This document shows positions 1-9,424 of a stretch of 64,000 nucleotides of DNA, piece after piece (position 1 is the stretch's first letter; each line of letters begins with the position of its first letter). The DNA is from Streptomyces cyanogenus (GTDB taxonomy: Bacteria > Actinomycetota > Actinomycetes > Streptomycetales > Streptomycetaceae). A program made the position numbers and the translations under genes. The DNA is taken from contig NZ_CP071839.1 of NCBI RefSeq assembly GCF_017526105.1, positions 5,099,001-5,163,000 on the forward strand, written 5' to 3'. The notes below the pieces were generated by a model. That model saw only the letters and a list, made by a program, of their open reading frames with translations. It searched no databases and was not told the origin of the DNA.

Positions 1-183
1 GTCGACACGCCGCACGCGATCTTCCCCGGGACGGACGAACAGGACTACTACCGCGGCCTGGTCACGCAGGCCGCGCCCGGCACCGTCCGCCAGGTCGCCG
101 TCTCCAAGGGCGAGGTCCCGCAGGAGGCCGCGTCCACGTTCGGCGAGGACGAGCCGGCCTCGGAGAAGGTGATCGGCCGATGA
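1..183 (+). CDS. nuoI: NADH-quinone oxidoreductase subunit I, C-terminal fragment
   Basis: Only the last 60 codons are in the window; the reading frame is open from base 1 to the TGA at 181-183. The visible part is the hydrophilic tail after the two 4Fe-4S cluster motifs, which would lie further left, so identity rests on position. It is followed by nuoJ, whose ATG at 180 overlaps this stop (ATGA), and then by nuoK-N. NuoI carries clusters N6a/N6b in the peripheral arm of complex I and passes electrons towards NuoB. Confidence 0.85.
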   Translation, partial: VDTPHAIFPGTDEQDYYRGLVTQAAPGTVRQVAVSKGEVPQEAASTFGEDEPASEKVIGR

Positions 184-1025
184 GCGCGCACCACCTCGCC
201 GCCTACACCACCTCCACCGGTGAGGCCTTCCAGTTCTGGGTCCTCGGCACGGTCGCGGTGCTCGGCGCCCTGGGCACCGTCTTGATGAAGAAGGCCGTGC
301 ACAGCGCGCTCTGCCTCGCCGGCACCATGATCGTCCTGGCGGTGTTCTACCTCGCCAACGGCGCCTACTTCCTCGGGATCGTGCAGATCGTCGTCTACAC
401 CGGCGCGATCATGATGCTGTTCCTGTTCGTGGTGATGCTCGTCGGCGTCACCGCAGCGGACTCCCTGAAGGAGACCATCAAGGGCCAGCGCTGGCTGGCC
501 CTTCTGTGTGGCGTCGGCTTCGGCCTCCTGCTGTTCGCCGGGATCGGCAACGCCTCCCTGAAGGAGTTCAACGGCACCGGCCAGGCGAACGCGAACGGCA
601 ACGTGGAGGGCCTCGCCACCCTCATCTTCACCAAGTACGTCTTCGCCTTCGAAATCACCGGCGCGTTGCTCATCACGGCCGCCGTCGGCGCCATGGTGCT
701 CACCCACCGCGAGCGCACCGAGCGCGCCCGGACCCAGCGCGAGCTGTCCGAACAGCGCATCCGCGAGGGCGCGCACATCCCGCCGCTGCCCGCCCCCGGT
801 GTCTACGCCCGGCACAACGCCGTGGACATCGCGGGCATGCTGCCCGACGGCACCCCGTCCGAGCTGACCGTCAACAAGACGCTGCGCGAACGCGGCCAGA
901 TCCGTGACGTGTCCGCGGAGGCGCTCAACGACCTGCGGGCGCTGGAGCAGCGCGCGGAGGAGCGCTTGGAGCGCAGGGCGATCGAGCCGGAGACGTTCAA
1001 GCGGCCCGAGGAGGCGTCGAAGTGA
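180..1025 (+). CDS. nuoJ: NADH-quinone oxidoreductase subunit J
   Basis: Membrane subunit of proton-pumping complex I. The first ~185 residues contain five hydrophobic helices, including the conserved stretch VQIVVYTGAIMMLFLFVVML in the third helix, where the family has its pi-bulge. The protein is 281 aa, about 100 longer than the E. coli subunit; the extra part is a charged cytoplasmic tail rich in Arg and Glu, common in actinobacterial NuoJ. The ATG overlaps the nuoI stop and its own TGA overlaps the GTG of nuoK, so translation is coupled throughout. Confidence 0.96.
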   Translation: MSAHHLAAYTTSTGEAFQFWVLGTVAVLGALGTVLMKKAVHSALCLAGTMIVLAVFYLANGAYFLGIVQIVVYTGAIMMLFLFVVMLVGVTAADSLKETIKGQRWLALLCGVGFGLLLFAGIGNASLKEFNGTGQANANGNVEGLATLIFTKYVFAFEITGALLITAAVGAMVLTHRERTERARTQRELSEQRIREGAHIPPLPAPGVYARHNAVDIAGMLPDGTPSELTVNKTLRERGQIRDVSAEALNDLRALEQRAEERLERRAIEPETFKRPEEASK

Positions 1026-1321
1026 ACCCGGTCAACTACCTCTACCTCGCCGCCCTGTTGTTCACGATCGGCGCGACCGGCGTCCTGATCCGGCGCAACG
1101 CCATCGTCGTCTTCATGTGCATCGAGCTGATGCTGAACGCCTGCAACCTCGCGTTCGTCACCTTCTCCCGGATGCACGGCAACCTCGACGGCCAGATCAT
1201 CGCCTTCTTCACGATGGTCGTCGCCGCCGCGGAGGTCGTGGTGGGCCTCGCGATCATCGTGTCGCTGTTCCGTACCCGCCACTCGGCCTCGGTCGACGAC
1301 GCCAGCCTGATGAAGCTGTAA
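1022..1321 (+). CDS. nuoK: NADH-quinone oxidoreductase subunit K
   Basis: Small three-helix antiporter-like subunit of complex I (99 aa, the usual length). Both functionally important membrane glutamates are visible, in CIELMLNACN (helix 2) and AAEVVVGLAI (helix 3); they belong to the charged axis that couples quinone reduction to proton movement. The GTG start at 1022 overlaps the nuoJ stop by four bases. A 15-base gap with a GGAAG element separates it from nuoL. Confidence 0.97.
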   Translation: MNPVNYLYLAALLFTIGATGVLIRRNAIVVFMCIELMLNACNLAFVTFSRMHGNLDGQIIAFFTMVVAAAEVVVGLAIIVSLFRTRHSASVDDASLMKL

Positions 1322-1336
1322 GGGGTCGGAAGAATC

Positions 1337-3283
1337 GTGGAGAACCTGATCGCGCTGCTCATCGCGGCTCCCCTGCTCGGAGCGGCCGTCCTGTTGACCG
1401 GCGGCCGGCGCCTCGACCGTGTCGGCCACTGGATCGGCACGTTCCTGTCGGCCGTCTCCTTCGTGTTCGGCCTCATCCTCTTCGCCGACCTCCTCGGCAA
1501 GGGCGCGGAGCACCGCACCCTGACGCAGCACCTGTTCAGCTGGGTCCCGGTGGCGGGCTTCCAGGCGGACGTCACCTTCCGCCTGGACCAGCTGTCCATG
1601 ACGTTCGTGCTGCTCATCACGGGCGTCGGCTCGCTGATCCACCTGTACTCGGTCGGGTACATGGAGCACGACGAGCGGCGCCGCCGCTTCTTCGGCTACC
1701 TGAACCTGTTCCTCGCGGCGATGCTGCTGCTCGTCCTCGCCGACAACTACCTGCTGCTGTACGTCGGCTGGGAGGGCGTCGGCCTCGCCTCGTACCTGCT
1801 GATCGGCTTCTGGCAGCACAAGCCCAGTGCCGCCACGGCGGCGAAGAAGGCCTTCCTGGTCAACCGCGTCGGCGACATGGGCCTGTCGATCGCGATCATG
1901 CTGATGTTCACCACCTTCGGCAGCTTCGCCTTCGGCCCGGTCCTCGGTCACACCGGTGACACCTCCGAGGGCAGGCTCACCGCGATCGGCCTGATGCTGC
2001 TGCTCGCCGCGTGCGGCAAGTCCGCCCAGGTCCCGCTGCAGTCCTGGCTCGGGGACGCCATGGAGGGCCCGACCCCGGTCTCCGCCCTCATCCACGCGGC
2101 GACGATGGTGACCGCGGGCGTCTACCTGATCGTCCGCTCCGGCGCCGTCTTCAACGCCGCTCCCGACGCCCAGCTGGCCGTCACCGTCGTCGGCGCGGTC
2201 ACGCTCCTGTTCGGTGCGATCGTCGGTTGCGCCAAGGACGACATCAAGAAGGCACTGGCCGGCTCGACCATGTCGCAGATCGGCTACATGGTCCTGGCCG
2301 CCGGCCTCGGGCCCATCGGCTACGTCTTCGCGATCATGCACCTGGTGACACACGGCTTCTTCAAGGCCGGCCTCTTCCTCGGCGCCGGTTCCGTGATGCA
2401 CGGCATGAACGACGAGGTCGACATGCGTCGCTACGGCGGCCTCAGGAAGTACATGCCGATCACGTTCATCACCTTCGGCCTCGGCTACCTCGCCATCATC
2501 GGCTTCCCCGGCCTGTCCGGCTTCTTCTCCAAGGACAAGATCATCGAGGCGGCCTTCGCCAAGGGCGGCACCGAGGGCTGGATCCTCGGCGGCGCGGCCC
2601 TGCTCGGCGCGGCCATCACCGCCTTCTACATGACGCGCGTGATGCTGATGACGTTCTTCGGAGAAGAACGGTGGCGCAACGCCCCGACCCCGTCCCCGGC
2701 CGAGCCCAGCGTGGAGCCCGCCGCCGAAACCCGCGGCGAGCACGCCGAGCCGCACCCGCACGAGTCCCCGAAGGTCATGACCATCCCGATGATCGTGCTG
2801 GCCGTCGGCTCGGTCTTCGGCGGCGGGTTCTTCAGCATCGGCGACCGCTTCCTGCACTGGCTGGAGCCCGTCACCGGTCACAGCGAGGGCGACTCCCCGC
2901 TCAGCGCGGCCACGGTCACCGGCGCCACCATGGTGTGCCTGGTCATCGGCGTCGCCATCGCCTGGGCCCAGTACGGCCGCAAGCCCGTCCCGGCGGTCGC
3001 CCCGCGCGGCTCGCTGCTCACCCGCGCGGCCCGCCGCGACCTGCTCCAGGACGACTTCAACCACGTGGTCCTGGTGCGCGGCGGCGAGCACCTGACGCGC
3101 TCCCTGGTGTACGTCGACCACACCCTGGTCGACGGCGTCGTCAACGGCACGGCGGCCGGCTTCGGCGGCCTGTCCGGACGCCTGCGCCGGCTCCAGAACG
3201 GCTTCGCCCGCTCCTACGCGGTCTCGATGTTCGGCGGTGCGGCACTCCTGGTCGCCGCAACCCTGCTGATGAGGGCGGTCTGA
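1337..3283 (+). CDS. nuoL: NADH-quinone oxidoreductase subunit L
   Basis: Distal Mrp-type antiporter subunit of complex I, 648 aa, with the multi-helix proton-translocation fold and the long lateral helix at its C-terminus. Signature stretches include GWEGVGLASYLLIGFW, PTPVSALIHAATMVTAGVYL and STMSQIGYM. A loop around residues 450-480 is His/Glu/Pro-rich. The start is GTG. The gene ends five bases before nuoM. Confidence 0.97.
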   Translation: MENLIALLIAAPLLGAAVLLTGGRRLDRVGHWIGTFLSAVSFVFGLILFADLLGKGAEHRTLTQHLFSWVPVAGFQADVTFRLDQLSMTFVLLITGVGSLIHLYSVGYMEHDERRRRFFGYLNLFLAAMLLLVLADNYLLLYVGWEGVGLASYLLIGFWQHKPSAATAAKKAFLVNRVGDMGLSIAIMLMFTTFGSFAFGPVLGHTGDTSEGRLTAIGLMLLLAACGKSAQVPLQSWLGDAMEGPTPVSALIHAATMVTAGVYLIVRSGAVFNAAPDAQLAVTVVGAVTLLFGAIVGCAKDDIKKALAGSTMSQIGYMVLAAGLGPIGYVFAIMHLVTHGFFKAGLFLGAGSVMHGMNDEVDMRRYGGLRKYMPITFITFGLGYLAIIGFPGLSGFFSKDKIIEAAFAKGGTEGWILGGAALLGAAITAFYMTRVMLMTFFGEERWRNAPTPSPAEPSVEPAAETRGEHAEPHPHESPKVMTIPMIVLAVGSVFGGGFFSIGDRFLHWLEPVTGHSEGDSPLSAATVTGATMVCLVIGVAIAWAQYGRKPVPAVAPRGSLLTRAARRDLLQDDFNHVVLVRGGEHLTRSLVYVDHTLVDGVVNGTAAGFGGLSGRLRRLQNGFARSYAVSMFGGAALLVAATLLMRAV

Positions 3284-3288
3284 TACCG

Positions 3289-4860
3289 ATGTCCTTTCCT
3301 CTGCTGACAGCGACGGCGGCGCTCCCGGCCCTCGGGGCCGTCGCCACGGCCGCCGTACCGGCCGCCCGGCGCACGGCCGCTAAATGGCTGGCGCTGGTCG
3401 TCTCGCTCGCCACGCTCGCCCTGGCGATCACCGTCCTGGTCCGCTTCGACCCGGGCGGCTCCCGCTACCAGCTCACCGAGTCCCACGCCTGGATCAAGGA
3501 CTTCGGGGTCAGGTACGAGCTGGGGGTCGACGGCATCGCGGTCGCCCTGATCGCGCTGACCGCCGTACTGATCCCGTTCATCATCCTCGCGGGCTGGCAC
3601 GACGCCGACCCGCTGGAGACCGGCAGTCGCCGCTGGCGGCCCACCCAGGGCTTCTTCGCGCTGATCCTGGCGGTCGAGGCGATGGTGGTCATCTCGTTCG
3701 AGGCCACCGACGTCTTCCTCTTCTACATCTTCTTCGAAGCCATGCTCATCCCGATGTACTTCCTCATCGGCGGCTTCGGGGACCGTGCCCACGAGCACGG
3801 CGAGGAGACGGCCGCCACCCAGCGGTCGTACGCAGCGGTGAAGTTCCTGCTCTACAACCTGGTCGGCGGCCTCATCATGCTGGCCGCGGTCATCGGCCTC
3901 TACGTGGTCGCCGGGAACTTCTCGCTCACCGAGATCGCCGAGGCCCGCGCCGGCGGCTCGCTGCACATGGCGGCCAGCACCGAACGCTGGCTGTTCCTCG
4001 GCTTCTTCTTCGCCTTCGCGGTCAAGGCGCCGCTGTGGCCGCTGCACACCTGGCTGCCCAACGCCATGCAGGAGGCCACCGCCCCGGTCGCCGTGCTCAT
4101 CACCGCGGTCGTCGACAAGGTGGGCACGTTCGCGATGCTCCGCTTCTGCCTCCAGCTGTTCCCGGAGGCCAGCAAGTGGGCGACACCCGTGATCCTCGTC
4201 CTGGCGCTCATCAGCATCGTCTACGGCGCACTGCTCGCCGTCGGCCAGCGGGACATCAAACGCCTGGTGGCGTACGCGTCGATCTCCCACTTCGGCTTCA
4301 TCATCATGGGCGTCTTCGCGATGACCAGCCAGGGCCAGTCCGGCGCCACGCTCTACATGGTCAACCACGGCATCTCCACCGCCGCGCTGATGCTGGTCGC
4401 CGGCTTCCTCATCTCCCGGCGCGGCTCGCGGCTCATCGCCGACTACGGCGGCGTGCAGAAGGTCGCTCCGGTGCTCGCCGGCACCTTCCTGATCGGCGGC
4501 CTGGCCACCCTGTCGCTTCCCGGACTGGCGCCGTTCGTCAGTGAGTTCCTGGTCCTGGTCGGCACCTTCACGCGCTACCCGGTGATCGGCATCATCGCCA
4601 CCTTCGGCATCGTCCTCGCCGCGCTGTACACCCTCGTGCTGTACCAGCGGACGATGACGGGCCCGGTGAAGCCGGAGGTCTCGGCGATGCCCGACCTCCG
4701 CGCGCGTGAGCTGGTCGTCGTGGCCCCGCTGATCGTGCTGCTGATCTTCCTGGGCGTCTACCCGAAGCCCGTCACGGACATCGTCAACCCGGCGGTCAAG
4801 CAGACCATGTCCGACGTACACAAGAAGGACCCCAAGCCCGCAGTGGAGGCGGCCAAGTGA
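3289..4860 (+). CDS. nuoM: NADH-quinone oxidoreductase subunit M
   Basis: Antiporter-like proton-pumping subunit of complex I, 523 aa. The essential glutamate region FEAMLIPMYF and the motif WPLHTWLPNAMQEA with its helix-breaking residues are present, as is DIKRLVAYASISH. The reading frame stays open far upstream inside nuoL, but the ATG at 3289 directly after the nuoL stop gives the normal family N-terminus. The stop overlaps the GTG of nuoN. Confidence 0.97.
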   Translation: MSFPLLTATAALPALGAVATAAVPAARRTAAKWLALVVSLATLALAITVLVRFDPGGSRYQLTESHAWIKDFGVRYELGVDGIAVALIALTAVLIPFIILAGWHDADPLETGSRRWRPTQGFFALILAVEAMVVISFEATDVFLFYIFFEAMLIPMYFLIGGFGDRAHEHGEETAATQRSYAAVKFLLYNLVGGLIMLAAVIGLYVVAGNFSLTEIAEARAGGSLHMAASTERWLFLGFFFAFAVKAPLWPLHTWLPNAMQEATAPVAVLITAVVDKVGTFAMLRFCLQLFPEASKWATPVILVLALISIVYGALLAVGQRDIKRLVAYASISHFGFIIMGVFAMTSQGQSGATLYMVNHGISTAALMLVAGFLISRRGSRLIADYGGVQKVAPVLAGTFLIGGLATLSLPGLAPFVSEFLVLVGTFTRYPVIGIIATFGIVLAALYTLVLYQRTMTGPVKPEVSAMPDLRARELVVVAPLIVLLIFLGVYPKPVTDIVNPAVKQTMSDVHKKDPKPAVEAAK

Positions 4861-6506
4861 GCGCACCAGCCGTCCACAGCCTGTGGACAACCGCAGCCGA
4901 TCCGATCGCGAAGATCGACGCACCGAAGATCGAATACGCACAATTGTCGCCCACCCTGATCGTCATCGGTGCGGCGCTGGTCGGCGTGCTCATCGAGGCC
5001 TTCCTGCCGCGCAGGTCCCGGTACTACGCGCAGGTGTTCATGTCCGTCGTGGCCCTGTGCGCCGCGTTCGCCGCGGTCGTCGCCCTGGCGGCCGGCGGGT
5101 ACGGCACCACCAAGGCGCACATCGCGGCCATGGGCGCCCTCGCGGTCGACGGTCCGGCCCTCTTCCTTCAGGGCACCATCCTGCTGGCCGGCCTGGTCGG
5201 CCTGTTCACCTTCGCCGAGCGGCGCCTGGACCCGGTGGCCCACGGCAACCGGGTCGACTCCTTCGCCGCGCAGGCCGCCTCCGTACCCGGCAGCGACAGC
5301 GAGAAGGCCGCCGTGAAGGCCGGCTTCACCACCACAGAGGTCTTCCCACTGCTCCTCTTCGCCGTCGGCGGCATGCTGATCTTCCCCTCGGCGAACGACC
5401 TGCTGACCCTGTTCGTGGCCCTGGAGGTGTTCTCCCTCCCGCTGTACCTGCTGTGCGCGCTGGCCCGCCGCAAGCGCCTGATGTCACAGGAGGCAGCGGT
5501 CAAGTACTTCCTGCTCGGGGCCTTCGCCTCCGCGTTCACCCTGTTCGGCATCGCCCTGCTGTACGGCTACGCGGGCTCGGTGTCCTACGCGCGCATCGCC
5601 CAGGTAGTCGACGGCACGGCCACCGACGTCGACCCGGCACTCGCCAACACCATGGGCAACGACGCGCTGCTGCTGATCGGCGGCGCCATGCTGGTGATGG
5701 GCCTGCTGTTCAAGGTCGGCGCGGTGCCCTTCCACATGTGGACGCCCGACGTCTACCAGGGCGCGCCCACCCCGGTGACCGGCTTCATGGCGGCGGCGAC
5801 CAAGGTGGCCGCGTTCGGCGCGCTGCTGCGCCTGCTGTACGTCGTCCTGCCCGGGCTGCGCTGGGACTGGCGGCCGGTCATGTGGGCCGTGGCGATCATC
5901 ACCATGCTGGGCGGTGCGATCGTCGCCATCACCCAGACCGACATCAAGCGGCTGCTGGCGTACTCGTCCATCGCGCACGCCGGCTTCATCCTCGCGGGTG
6001 TCATCGCCACGTCGAAGGACGGTGTGTCGTCCGTCCTCTTCTACCTGGCGGGCTACTCCTTCGTCACGATCGGCGCCTTCGCCGTGGTCACGCTGGTCCG
6101 CGACGCGGGCGGCGAGGCCACCCACCTGTCCAAGTGGGCGGGCCTGGGCCGCCGCTCGCCGTTGGTCGCGGCCGTGTTCGCGGTGTTCCTGCTGGCCTTC
6201 GCCGGTATCCCGCTGACCTCCGGTTTCGCCGGAAAGTTCGCCGTGTTCAAGGCGGCGGCGGACGGCGGCGCGGCCCCGCTGGTCGTGATCGGTGTGATCT
6301 CCTCGGCCATCGCCGCGTTCTTCTACATCCGGGTGATCGTGCTGATGTTCTTCAGCGAGCCGAGGCCGGAAGGCCCGACCGTGGCCGTCCCGTCACCGCT
6401 GACCATGGTCGCGATCGGCCTGGGCGTGGCCGTGACGCTGGTTCTCGGTGTGGCACCGCAGTACTTCCTGGACCTGGCGAACCAGGCGGGAGTGTTCGTG
6501 CGCTGA
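4857..6506 (+). CDS. nuoN: NADH-quinone oxidoreductase subunit N
   Basis: Last subunit gene of the main complex I operon, 549 aa, encoding a third antiporter-like proton-pumping subunit. Recognisable parts are ALEVFSLPLYLLCALARR, HMWTPDVYQGAPTPVTGFM and TDIKRLLAYSSIAHAGF. The GTG start at 4857 overlaps the nuoM TGA. The first 25 codons contain an inverted pair of DnaA-box-like sequences (see 4872-4890). A strong hairpin follows the stop. Confidence 0.97.
   Translation: MSAPAVHSLWTTAADPIAKIDAPKIEYAQLSPTLIVIGAALVGVLIEAFLPRRSRYYAQVFMSVVALCAAFAAVVALAAGGYGTTKAHIAAMGALAVDGPALFLQGTILLAGLVGLFTFAERRLDPVAHGNRVDSFAAQAASVPGSDSEKAAVKAGFTTTEVFPLLLFAVGGMLIFPSANDLLTLFVALEVFSLPLYLLCALARRKRLMSQEAAVKYFLLGAFASAFTLFGIALLYGYAGSVSYARIAQVVDGTATDVDPALANTMGNDALLLIGGAMLVMGLLFKVGAVPFHMWTPDVYQGAPTPVTGFMAAATKVAAFGALLRLLYVVLPGLRWDWRPVMWAVAIITMLGGAIVAITQTDIKRLLAYSSIAHAGFILAGVIATSKDGVSSVLFYLAGYSFVTIGAFAVVTLVRDAGGEATHLSKWAGLGRRSPLVAAVFAVFLLAFAGIPLTSGFAGKFAVFKAAADGGAAPLVVIGVISSAIAAFFYIRVIVLMFFSEPRPEGPTVAVPSPLTMVAIGLGVAVTLVLGVAPQYFLDLANQAGVFVR
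4872..4890. other. inverted DnaA-box-like pair inside nuoN start
   Basis: GTCCACAG-C-CTGTGGAC is an 8-bp inverted repeat with one central base. The right half reads TTGTCCACA on the minus strand, an exact match to the usual Streptomyces DnaA-box consensus; the left half is a weaker box. A further box, TTATCCACA on the minus strand, lies at 7305-7313 upstream of recQ. Whether DnaA binds here is inference. Confidence 0.4.
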
Positions 6507-6523
6507 CGTTCACCCCTGACATG

Positions 6524-6565
6524 CCGCTGCCCGGCACCCGCGTTCACCCGGGTGCCGGGCAGCGG
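6524..6565. terminator. bidirectional terminator hairpin after nuoN
   Basis: A perfect 17-bp stem (6524-6540 paired with 6549-6565) with an 8-base loop lies between the convergent nuoN and Uma2-like genes. There is no clear U-tract, as is usual in Streptomyces. The position after both stop codons supports a shared terminator. Confidence 0.8.
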
Positions 6566-6578
6566 TCCGTTCCGGGGC

Positions 6579-7181
6579 TCACCGACTCCTGTCGCGGCGC
6601 GTCTTGATCTGGGTGAAGTCGAGATCCACGGGGAACGGCACGTCCAGCTTCATGCGCTCGCGGAAGATGCCGGTGCTCGTGTAGGTGCCGGTCGTCGGCT
6701 CCAGTTCGAAGACGTGCACCGCGGCCCGGCCGTCCTCGTTCTCGACCCGCCAGTAGTGGGCGATCTTCGCGCGGGCGTACTTCAGGGGCTTGGTCTCGCG
6801 GTCGCGGGAGACGGAGTCCTCGGAGAAGACCTCGATGGCCAGGACGACGGACTCCGCTGGGAAGCGGGTCTGGCTCGGGTCCTCCACCACGTCTGCGCTT
6901 ACCACCACGACGTCCGGCTCGGGCCTGTTCTGGCGGTCGATGTCGATCGTGAACTCGCGAATGACCTCGAATTCCTCCGGTGCCAACGACTGGAGCTGCC
7001 AATTGAAGAAGTCAACGGCCCGTACGTGAAACATCGTCTGCGGACTCGCGAAGACCAGGCTCCCGTCGATCAATTCCGTATGCGGAGGAAGATTCGGGAG
7101 GCGGTCCAGGTCGTCGGCGGTCCAGCCGCCCTTCGGCGGGATCGGCCAGCTGGACGCGGACGCCTTCGGTGCGACGCTCAT
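6579..7181 (-). CDS. Uma2 (DUF820) family putative endonuclease
   Basis: A 200-aa protein of the Uma2/DUF820 family, a PD-(D/E)XK-like nuclease fold of unknown physiological role that is abundant in cyanobacteria and Streptomyces. Typical features are the N-terminal PPKGGWTADDLDRLPNLPPH, ELIDGSLVF, the RPEPDVVVV strand (acidic active-site position), VVLAIEVFSEDSVSRDRETK (E and K of the core) and a following AKIAHYWRVE. ATG 7181 is preferred because GGGAG lies just before it; an in-frame ATG at 7193 has no ribosome site. It stands alone, divergent from recQ. Substrate and role are unknown. Confidence 0.85.
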   Translation of the reverse strand: MSVAPKASASSWPIPPKGGWTADDLDRLPNLPPHTELIDGSLVFASPQTMFHVRAVDFFNWQLQSLAPEEFEVIREFTIDIDRQNRPEPDVVVVSADVVEDPSQTRFPAESVVLAIEVFSEDSVSRDRETKPLKYARAKIAHYWRVENEDGRAAVHVFELEPTTGTYTSTGIFRERMKLDVPFPVDLDFTQIKTRRDRSR

Positions 7182-7395
7182 CAGTGCTCCCATGCGACGG
7201 AGTCTCGCCAGTGCGTTCAGGCTATCGGGCGGAAAGGGGACAAGTCTCCCACGAACGTGTGAACGACGATCGTGTCCTTGACATGCGGTGCCGTCGGGGA
7301 AACCTGTGGATAACTCCGGGGCTGTCGGTGCGGACCCCTATCGTGGATGCAGCGGTCGAGAGACGACACACGGGGGACCGACGGGGGACAGGACG

Positions 7396-9396
7396 ATGGG
7401 CGTGACGGGCGGGATCAGCGAGATGACACAGGTGGCCGAGGGGCCGGGCGCGGTCGACAGCGAGGCGCTGGCCACGCTGCACCGGGTGTTCGGATACGAC
7501 GCCTTCCGGGGCGAGCAGCAGGCGGTCATCGAGCATGTGGTCGCGGGCGGCGACGCCGTCGTCCTCATGCCGACCGGCGGCGGAAAATCGCTCTGCTACC
7601 AGATCCCGGCTCTGGTCCGGCCCGGCACCGGCGTGGTGATCTCACCGCTGATCGCCCTCATGCAGGACCAGGTGGACGCCCTGCGGGCCCTCGGTGTCCG
7701 TGCCGGCTTCATGAACTCCACGCAGGACTTCGACGAGCGGCGCACGGTCGAGGCCGAGTTCCTGGCCGGCGAGCTGGACCTGCTGTACCTGGCGCCGGAG
7801 CGGCTGCGCCTGGACACCACTCTGGACCTGCTCTCCCGCGGCAAGATCTCCGTCTTCGCGATCGACGAGGCCCACTGCGTGTCCCAGTGGGGCCACGACT
7901 TCCGCCCCGACTATCTCTCCCTGTCCCTGCTCGGCGAGCGCTGGCCGGACGTCCCCCGGATCGCCCTCACCGCCACGGCCACCCACGCCACCCACCAGGA
8001 GATCACCCAGCGGCTGAACCTGCCCACGGCCCGGCACTTCGTCGCCAGCTTCGACCGGCCCAACATCCAGTACCGGATCGTGCCGAAGGCCGATCCCAGG
8101 AAGCAGCTGCTCGCCTTCCTGCGGGAGGAGCACGCGGGCGACGCCGGCATCGTGTACTGCCTCTCGCGGAACTCGGTGGAGCGTACGGCGGAGTTCCTGA
8201 CCGCCAACGGCATCCAGGCGGTGCCGTACCACGCGGGCCTGGACGCGGCCACGCGCGCGGCGCACCAGGCCCGGTTCCTGCGCGAGGACGGCCTGGTCGT
8301 GGTGGCGACCATCGCCTTCGGCATGGGCATCGACAAACCGGACGTGCGTTTCGTCGCCCACCTGGACCTGCCCAAGTCGATCGAGGGCTACTACCAGGAG
8401 ACCGGCCGGGCGGGCCGCGACGGCCTGCCGTCCACGGCCTGGATGGCCTACGGCCTGAACGACGTCATACAGCAGCGCAAGCTGATCCAGTCCGGCGAGG
8501 GCGACGAGGCGTTCCGGCGCCGGGCCGCCGCCCACCTGGACGCCATGCTCGCGCTGTGCGAGACCGCCCAGTGCCGCCGCGGCCAGCTGCTCGCCTACTT
8601 CGGCCAGGACCCCGACGCGGCCGGCTGCGGCAACTGCGACACGTGCCTCACCCCGCCCGAGACCTGGGACGGCACGGTCGCCGCGCAGAAGGTGCTGTCC
8701 ACGGTGGTACGGCTGCAGCGGGAGCGCGGCCAGAAGTTCGGTGCCCTGCAGATCGTCGACATCCTGCTCGGCAAGCGCACCGGCAAGGTGATCCAGTTCG
8801 ACCACGACCAGCTGTCCGTCTTCGGCATCGGCCAGGACCTCACCGAGGGCGAGTGGCGCGGCGTCATCCGGCAGCTGCTGGCCCAGGGGCTCCTCGCGGT
8901 CGAAGGGGAGTACGGCACGCTGGTCCTCACCGAGGCGAGCGGCTCGGTGCTGCGGCGGGAGCGCGAGGTTCCGCTGCGCAAGGAGCCGAAGAAACCGGCC
9001 GCCTCCCGGTCCCGGTCCGCCGGCGCCTCCGGGGGCGACCGCAAGGCCAAGGCCGCCGCGGCGGAGCTGCCCGACGCGCTGGTCCCCGCCTTCGAGGCCC
9101 TGCGGGCCTGGCGCGCCGAGCAGGCCCGCGAGCAGGGTGTCCCGGCGTACGTCATCTTCCACGACGCCACCCTCCGGGAGATCGTGACCCGGTGGCCCGG
9201 TTCGGTGCGGGAACTGGGCACGGTGGGCGGCGTCGGCGAGAAGAAGCTGGCGACGTACGGCGAAGGGGTGCTCGCGGTGCTGGCCTCCCTGAACGGGTCG
9301 GCCACGACCGCCGGCGAAGCCCCGGCCGCCGACGACGGGCCGGACGACGAATGGCCCGAGCCGGCGGACGAGCCCGAGCCGGACGACTGGATATAG
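7396..9396 (+). CDS. recQ: ATP-dependent DNA helicase RecQ
   Basis: 3'-5' DNA helicase for recombination and fork repair, 666 aa from ATG 7396, which follows GGGGGACAGG. A longer GTG start at 7288 and a shorter ATG at 7423 are possible. In order: SF2 helicase core with Walker A TGGGKS, DEAH box (IDEAHCVSQWGHDFRPDY), and motif VI QETGRAGRDG; RecQ zinc domain with four Cys (around AAGCGNCDTC); winged helix; a Lys/Ala/Ser-rich linker; an HRDC domain; and an acidic tail ending EPDDWI. The 214-base divergent gap to the Uma2 gene holds a TTGACA element at 7278 and a DnaA-like box. Confidence 0.96.
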   Translation: MGVTGGISEMTQVAEGPGAVDSEALATLHRVFGYDAFRGEQQAVIEHVVAGGDAVVLMPTGGGKSLCYQIPALVRPGTGVVISPLIALMQDQVDALRALGVRAGFMNSTQDFDERRTVEAEFLAGELDLLYLAPERLRLDTTLDLLSRGKISVFAIDEAHCVSQWGHDFRPDYLSLSLLGERWPDVPRIALTATATHATHQEITQRLNLPTARHFVASFDRPNIQYRIVPKADPRKQLLAFLREEHAGDAGIVYCLSRNSVERTAEFLTANGIQAVPYHAGLDAATRAAHQARFLREDGLVVVATIAFGMGIDKPDVRFVAHLDLPKSIEGYYQETGRAGRDGLPSTAWMAYGLNDVIQQRKLIQSGEGDEAFRRRAAAHLDAMLALCETAQCRRGQLLAYFGQDPDAAGCGNCDTCLTPPETWDGTVAAQKVLSTVVRLQRERGQKFGALQIVDILLGKRTGKVIQFDHDQLSVFGIGQDLTEGEWRGVIRQLLAQGLLAVEGEYGTLVLTEASGSVLRREREVPLRKEPKKPAASRSRSAGASGGDRKAKAAAAELPDALVPAFEALRAWRAEQAREQGVPAYVIFHDATLREIVTRWPGSVRELGTVGGVGEKKLATYGEGVLAVLASLNGSATTAGEAPAADDGPDDEWPEPADEPEPDDWI

Positions 9397-9424
9397 CCCG
9401 CCGGGACCCCGCGCGGTGCGCGGC

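Noticed and set aside
803..3121. A 772-codon minus-strand open frame across nuoJ-nuoL
   Set aside because: Shadow of the nuo genes; composition is dominated by Asp/Gly/Arg/Glu/Gln with no hydrophobic core or motif.
7252..7264. Possible LexA (SOS) box GAACGTGTGAAC upstream of recQ
   Set aside because: The second half is a direct GAAC instead of the inverted GTTC, so it is not a LexA dyad.
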